Shown here: positions 49,110 through 64,000 of the stretch, one piece after another
How the letters are laid out: every line of letters starts with the position of its first letter
How positions within the stretch are numbered: position 1 is the first letter of the stretch
NCBI RefSeq assembly: GCF_020085105.1
Contig: NC_058046.1
Location: forward strand, 12,990,175 to 13,054,174
Direction of reading: 5' to 3'
Source: Siniperca chuatsi
Lineage: Eukaryota; Chordata; Actinopteri; Centrarchiformes; Sinipercidae
DNA: 64,000 nucleotides
Position numbers and translations under genes: made by a program
Notes under the pieces: generated by a model
The model's input: only the letters and a program-made list of their open reading frames with translations
Databases searched by the model: none
Told to the model about the DNA's origin: nothing

Positions 49110-52100
49110 TGAGTAATACTCACTCACAAACACACACACACATTCACAAACATTCCCATACCAGTGGGTGACACAGGAGAGAGCAGCCTCTCTTCAATGA
49201 TGAGAGTGCACAAAAGAGAGGTCAGTGGTAGAGACCCTGAATGACTCATCCATCCCTTCATGGTCCAGTACAGTCTAAACACTCACTGGAATTTGAGGGC
49301 AAAATATTTCAGTTTGGCTTGTTTCTTCCCTGTTATGATTGATATCTTGGTATGCACTAGAAGCATATCTCTAGTGTCATTATCACTGAGTGGAAATGAC
49401 CAGCCATTAACCCTAATGTTCTGTTTGGGGTCCTGGAGACTCTAGACCTTCTTTAACAGCTCAAAAAAAAAAAAACTTAACATTGTTTTATCACTTTGAT
49501 ACTTTCAAATTATGACATGTTTAAGAAGTCAAAAATGGATGCATTACTTTTGAATAAGTACAAAGATTGGTGCTGACAGTCTATTTTGATTTCTGTTCTT
49601 GGAGTTACATACATCTTCGTCAGTGAATGCTTTTTTGGCAAACAAAAGGAATATATATTTGCTCCTGCATAGTCCATATGATATATAAAGCATGAAATAT
49701 TTTCTTATTTGGTGTATTAACCATGTTATTTCCGTAATTTATCAACTTCAGCAAATGTGTGACTCCAGTTTGTGTCAAAGGGAGGTCAGTATTCTTCATA
49801 CTATGTTTTAAGAAGGTCAGAAGAAAACAAAATCCAGAAACAGCAGTTAGGAACGAAAAATAACCATGAGGTTACAGAAATAACAGTGTGGGAATTTTCT
49901 TAAAGTCCATATTTCGGGCAGTTTATTGTGAAGGAGCAGGTGGGGGTAACATGTTATGTTCAAGGACATTTTCACTAGAAACATGACCATTTTCTAAAGT
50001 AAGAAGCCTCTACTTAAACACTTTTATTTATTTATTTATTTATTTTTACATATTTGGATAACTGCTACGTTTTCTTATTTGCAAAAAGATAACAGACACA
50101 GATAATAGAGAAAACAGGAAATTGCAGTAAACAATCATGTACAACATGCGCAGTCAACCTACCCTGTTAAAAGCAAAGGTTAAACAAAACTACTCAGTGA
50201 GGGTTTAATATTGTTCGAAAGCAGCCCTGTCAGTTTTTCCATGGCGGTTGGACTTGTCAAACACATCACATTTCATAACACAGACATCCAAATATCAGCT
50301 TCATGACTCTGCTTTGGCTTTTTCAGTGAGATTCAATCACACTCTGGAAGTTTTTCCAACAGGCTTACTTAATCATCAAATGGCACGCCATGATCTGTTA
50401 ATAACATGTTTTATCAAGCTGCTCACGTGTTTTGACAACCTTGCTTACTCCGTCCAAGCAAAATCCAAACTATCTAACAGCAATATTGCCTCAGCGAGCT
50501 GCACGTCAAACGTGCACTCAGTCAACAATGCACATGACTAGAGGAATGGAAACCTGTGAAATGGGTAGCAGGCCATCTGATGAGTGAACAGGAATGTGCA
50601 CATAGAAAACAGGAACAGATTAATAAACATCAAAGAAAGACGGAAGTCACCTTAACCTGCAACCTCGTGTCCCTCTGGCTGGATGGCAGGAATTATCCAT
50701 CAGTCCCTCCGGCCTTCTGCAGGGTGAGTTCTCTCATTTAACATGGGAAAACACAGACCTAGTACTATCTGACCCATTACTCAGCCACAGTGTCAGACCA
50801 GACACCCATGTAATCCTGTGCTGTAAAGCTCTTTGACAAAGAGTCAAAGTGGGTCATATGCCTATTTCTAATGGCTCCCTATTTGACAAGAGCAGCATTA
50901 TGTTTTAATGAGCCTTGGTCCTGGGGCAAACTGCAATTCTCTAACTGGCAAGGGTGTAAGAACCTGAAGAAGGTTATAGTCTCTCCTATAAAAAGTGTTT
51001 AAAAAGTAAGTGCCTTTTACTAACATGTCACATGCATTGCATTAAAGGTGCAATAAAGGTTTGTTCAGCACTGAAAGGGCTTCAGGAAAAGATGTGTGTG
51101 TTGTTAGCTCCTGTAAATATCATTCTGTCACCTCTGGTTTCAAGTCTCATTTATTCAGATTCCTTGAAGTAGGCCTCTTTGTTTTATCCCACAATACCAC
51201 CTGAGTCAGGCATTGATGGCATTAATTTTCAATATGATTCATAATGTTGATTGTGAGGAAAACTATTTATTTAAAACTTGATCCAGGCGCATGAAATAAT
51301 CAATTTACCTGGAGACAGTGACTCCCATAATAGGTGCTCTTAAAGAAAAGGTCTGTCTTAAAACAAAACATGCCCTTTTGTAATTGTTCCTCCTGTCCAC
51401 ACTGGCCAAAAAGAAATAAGAAATTTCTGTGTAAGTGATGGGGGGCAAAATCCACAATCCTTGCTGTGTGCAAAAATACACTGTGAAGTTCAGCTGAAAC
51501 TAATATGAGGCTTCAGTAGTCTGAGTTAGTCAAATCAAGTGAGCATATTCCAAAGTTATAGTCTTTTTAGAATGAAATTCCCTCTTTGTGCTTCCACAGA
51601 CAGTGTTGCTGCTGAAGCCTCATAATACATTTTTACATATTTTACACTGTGGATTTTGTCCTACATCTCTTACGTTACCTTGGGATCTCTTCATGGCCAG
51701 TATGTGGAGGAATGATTACAGCAACCAAAAACTGTTTCAATATAGAAATGGGCATGAAAGAGTTGTTTTAGGATAGACTTGAAAAATGTGAACACATATA
51801 TTTTTTTCCTGTTGAAATACTGCCACTAATAATAATAGTATAAAAATTATTTACCAGACTCTATGGCCAAGTCGTTTTCCCTCAGGCATCCCCAGTAGGT
51901 ACTTATATTTTGAAATACTCTGACCTTATGATGCAACCGCACAACAGCACTTTATAAAGAGACATTAAATAATACAAATGTTAATTTGTTCTGTTATTAC
52001 AGTATTGCAATATATTAATACTACAAAACTAGTATAGCAGTATCACTGTAAAGATAAGCACTTTGCTGTCTACTGTTCTACGTAGACAGCAAACTATAAC

Positions 52101-52235
52101 AAAATGGTGAGTAGGAAAATAATGTCTCTAATCATTTAAATGTATTTGAATGTGAACAAGGAAATGTTCTGTGGTCACATGGTCAGAGGAGACAGGGAAA
52201 TAAACAGACTGGCATACTGTGGAGTTCTCAAACTA
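49110..52235. other. Intergenic, between star and the GRK gene
   Basis: AT-rich, with a TTTA microsatellite (50022-50046) and a 12-bp perfect hairpin (52062-52093). ORFs up to 97 codons show no known family. No gene recognised. Confidence 0.5.
50022..50046. repeat. (TTTA)n microsatellite
   Basis: About six TTTA units in AT-rich intergenic DNA. Confidence 0.9.
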
Positions 52236-52239
52236 TAGC

Positions 52240-54178
52240 ACAGAGTTTATTGGGACTTGAAGGACACAGTGGGTTTGGCTTTCACATGCACTCAGCACTT
52301 TGCTGTACATCACATTAAGAAGGAGAATTCCCTCATCGACTCGCTCCTCTCCATCCTTTACTCCTTTCTTCCAACGAACTGCGCTAGTCTGTGTGTATTT
52401 GTATGTTGACGCGTTCCCCAGCGAAACAAACAAAAGAACATGACAGTCAGAGAATAAACAAAGTGCTGATGTCTGTGTGGGCATTGTCTGGGAGATCATG
52501 CTAACAAGGAGGCACTTCAGTCTGATTCAGATTTTTTTTTCCTTTTATATCAAGTACGCAGAGAAAAGAAAAAAACAGGCTTGCGTGAGATTGGTACGGT
52601 CGATTAAAATTACTGCAGGGACCAGTTTTCTCTACCTCAAACAGGGAAAATACCACAGTCTTAAATACAAGCAGAAGAGATTGAGCTCTTTCTCCCTTTT
52701 AATTGGCTGTGCTGCTGCGAGAAGGCCACTTCTTTGTGTGGTGTTTGCGGGATCCTCTGGTGTCTTCCTCTCCTCTTCTGCTCTGACATGAATGAACTGG
52801 ACCGATTAAAATAAAGATAAACCTTTCACGTAGCCGTTGATACCCTGTGTCTTCGATTACGGTTGGACACAAAACAAGAGGAAGACCCTTTAGATTTGTG
52901 AGGCATGTTAAGAAGTGTAAAGGGGCAAAATACAAAAACCTGAACACTTTAGTTTGGGATGTAGAAAACAAGCGGCATGTGACAATATCAATACAATAAT
53001 GTGCCTTAATGATCAGAGGTAAAAACATTTGCATTTGGAGAAGAAACAGCATGACTATTTCAAATTGTACAATTTGTAAGTCAGGCTGAGTGCATGAGTT
53101 CCTCTCTACTCCATGGGGACTGTGCAGAAAATTGAGCAAGAAACAAAAGATATTTTAAAAGATATTTCTGTTTCTGTACAGCATATTCATTTGTTTTTCA
53201 AACTCCACATAATGTCAAATATAAAGTGACACTGTAAACCAAGGGAGACATCTGTGTGTTGCACGGTATACGATGCTGACATCAGTGGAATGAGGTATGC
53301 AGAAGCAAAAGGGATACAGCTTTCCATACTTACACTTGTCCATGCAATGAAAACACAACACGATTCTCACAATTCTGTCTGTGTATGTCTATCTGATTGT
53401 GTATGTATTGTATGTATGTGTGCTTTAAGCGATATGATATGTCTGCAGGCTCATATTTAGAGAAAGTGTATAAAACGGATCACACACTCGGATCCTCCTG
53501 TGGTTCTAAACGACGGCTGAAAACCTTCAAAACCAATAAATCAACATGACAGTATCACAAAACTAAACTGTAATCTTTGGCCTGAGTGTACGCAAGGCAA
53601 TGTACATTATGTGTTGAGGTTGTTGAGGTGATGTGTTCTGAATGTTTAGGAGTGATCTGAGGTATGGGAGGTGGAAATACAGAGAAAGAATAAGTTACAG
53701 TAGAGTTGTACAGACGGTGACACTCGGAGGTTGAGATATACTTGTACAAGATACAGGCCAGAAAAACTGAAAATGAGTGAAAAAGAAATTCCTTTTCTGG
53801 AAAAAGAAAAAACTCACCAAGACCCCAACTTCTATTCCCTGTGATGGTCTTTATTATACAGTGGATCCCCTGAATATTAGCTTGTTTTCTATCCTTTTCT
53901 GTTTTCATCAACATCAGTGGCTCTGTTCTATAGTCCAACAGTCCTGAGGGTAAGTAAGGTTTGTCCGGATATTTCCAAACGTCTCTGCAACATTGACCAC
54001 CCCACTACAAATTCCCGGGGTATCAGACCCCCCCTCCCATGGGCTGACCATTTAGGCTTTTAAACAGGCTGTCTCCGGCTGCTGCTCAGGCCCCAGCTGT
54101 GGACCAATCAGCAGCAGGGAAGCCCCTCGGAGCTCCTTCCCTTTGTGTGTGTGTGGCTCCCACACTGTCACTGTGCCA
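52240..54178 (-). other. Probable 3' UTR of the GRK gene
   Basis: The sequence below the kinase stop codon is largely repeat-free and ends near a minus-strand AATAAA (TTTATT at about 52247-52252), giving a UTR of up to about 1.9 kb. Earlier signals could be used. No independent gene is recognised in it. Confidence 0.4.
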
Positions 54179-62531
<8,353 letters not shown>

Positions 62532-62767
62532 TTATAATGAAAGAACTTCATAAAGTTGTCAAAGTTTATTTTCATCAGTGAGGAGCAAATGAAGGCCTAA
62601 TGGCTAAAAGCAGTGGGAGAAAGAGGGGGGTTGTGTGTGGGCTCTCCCCTGAATGAAATCATAGTCTCAGTGTGTATATATAATTCATAGATTACGTCTC
62701 ACTTCCTCCGTAAATCTCTCCTCTCTCTACTGACTTTCTTCCTCACTCAGTACCTTTTCTAAAAGTG

Positions 62768-62769
<2 letters not shown>

Positions 62770-62801
<32 letters not shown>
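62770..62801. repeat. (GT)n microsatellite
   Basis: About 16 GT units in GRK intron 1. Confidence 0.92.
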
Positions 62802-62804
<3 letters not shown>

Positions 62805-63618
62805 TGTCCATACAGACAGAAAGCCTATTCTGACCGGCTCAGTTCCCATCAGAACCCGGGACTTTGCCAGACTGGATTCCACTGCTCTGAATAATCATGC
62901 CTCAGCTTCCTGCAGCAACGTAACACCATCATGAACAAAAATCACTTACATCCACATCATCTCCTTAGATTGTTGAAGGAAACGTACTGTGAAGTCATTC
63001 ATTAATCCAATTTATCTTGCCTTAAACTTGCCTTTCACATATGACTGCCTCCACATTTCCCCCTCTCTGCCTTTTCCTCTCTTATACTGTCTACCGGGTG
63101 GGATAAAACACAACTGTGAGAGCTTATTTCACTGTTTTCCATCCATTCCAGCTTGCTGTGCCTTACGTCATGTTCGTCTCAGTTTTATTTTTTTCTTAAT
63201 ACGCAAAGACTGCTCTAATGAACTGACAGCGATTTCCTTTAACCACTCTTTGCAGTGGAAATTAGCTGCGAGCGGCTCGTCCGATGTCAGAGGCAACACT
63301 GAGAGCATGAGAGCATGAGAAGCAATGACAAGCAGACATCTTTAAGTAATAACCCAGGAATGTGAGAGGCACTACGTCATGCTGGAGCCTCTGAGTGAAA
63401 GCTTTAACAGGTTTCCCATCAATCCTCCGGCATTACTGCCTCATCCTTCCCTCCTCTGCTGTTTGAAAATTATCTGTTAATCTCAAATACACTGTAGACT
63501 TTGTAATATTATATGACACATCCACTTAGACTTAAATTCAAGAAATTTACACTCAACAATGTGAAGAAAACTCAAATCGGCATGTTTTGGTGTGATATTA
63601 GTCTTCATACAGATCGCA

Positions 63619-63685
63619 TTTATTACTCATTATTATATTATCTCAAACAGTTATGGTTTGAGATAATATAATAATGAGCAATAAA
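63619..63685. repeat. Long AT-rich hairpin, 30-bp arms
   Basis: Arms 63626-63648 and 63656-63678 are perfectly complementary (23 bp) around a 7-nt loop. They extend to 30 bp with a single mismatch (63619-63648 with 63656-63685). Within GRK intron 1. Confidence 0.8.
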
Positions 63686-64000
63686 GTCATCCTCACCAGT
63701 GATCCATGTAGAGGATATATAAATGTTCTAAATGTCCTCTGTAAAGAGTAACATCCTTCTGGTCTGGGGTATAGTACAGCATTATAAATAAAAATGGAAT
63801 TAAAATGTTATTTTGCTCTAACAAAACCCTGTTTGGATGCTAACTAGAAAAACGCACTTGGACAAGCAACAGAGGTTAGAAGTTTGCTTTATTGTCTGTA
63901 TTTTCAAACATTCACTTTTACAAGAGACGAGTACTAACCAATGATCTTAACAAACCTAACCTAGTCTCTCAGCAAACGAGTTTGGTGGAGTCAGGTAAAG

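Overview
The window is vertebrate nuclear DNA, almost certainly from a ray-finned (percomorph-like) fish. Every recognisable gene is a vertebrate gene split by GT-AG introns. The intergenic DNA is AT-rich with many CA/GT microsatellites, LINE 3' tails ending in an ATTCTG-type repeat, and short non-autonomous DNA elements of the kind that fill teleost genomes. There are no bacterial, organellar or CRISPR features.

Seven protein-coding genes can be reconstructed, two of them cut by the window edges. Left to right: the 5' end of npc1l1 (-, 77-3186, continues left); an intronless nono-like gene (-, 8563-9882); pold2 (+, 10665-13454); aebp1 (-, 14208-26739, 22 coding exons); elmod3 (-, 36655-41823, 12 coding exons); star (-, 45950-48487, 7 exons); and a GRK4/5/6-subfamily receptor kinase, most like GRK5 (-, 54179-62497 and beyond; its first exon lies to the right). 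I joined exons by hand from splice sites, and the reading frame is conserved across every junction. The complete spliced proteins are 471 aa (POLD2), 1183 aa (AEBP1), 434 aa (ELMOD3) and 286 aa (StAR).

Layout: nono and pold2 are divergent, with about 780 bp between start codons; that DNA holds a perfect TCTCGCGAGA palindrome and a perfect CRE. pold2 and aebp1 are convergent, and their 3' UTRs probably overlap. elmod3 has a ZNF143/Staf-like site beside a 72-bp CT tract about 2 kb above its start codon. star has a TATA-like box about 180 bp above its ATG. The 10 kb between aebp1 and elmod3 holds a nested pile of transposable elements. The 5.7 kb between star and the kinase is mostly unassigned.

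The genes do not form one pathway. NPC1L1 and StAR both handle cholesterol (uptake; mitochondrial delivery), POLD2 serves DNA replication, NONO nuclear RNA and transcription, AEBP1/ACLP the extracellular matrix, ELMOD3 Arf/Arl GTPase regulation, and the kinase GPCR desensitisation. The npc1l1, pold2 and aebp1 group matches human 7p13. The other genes come from different human chromosomes. I found no clearly new system. The most interesting points are the intronless nono, the His/Tyr repeat insert in the enzymatically dead AEBP1 peptidase fold, and the nested transposons.
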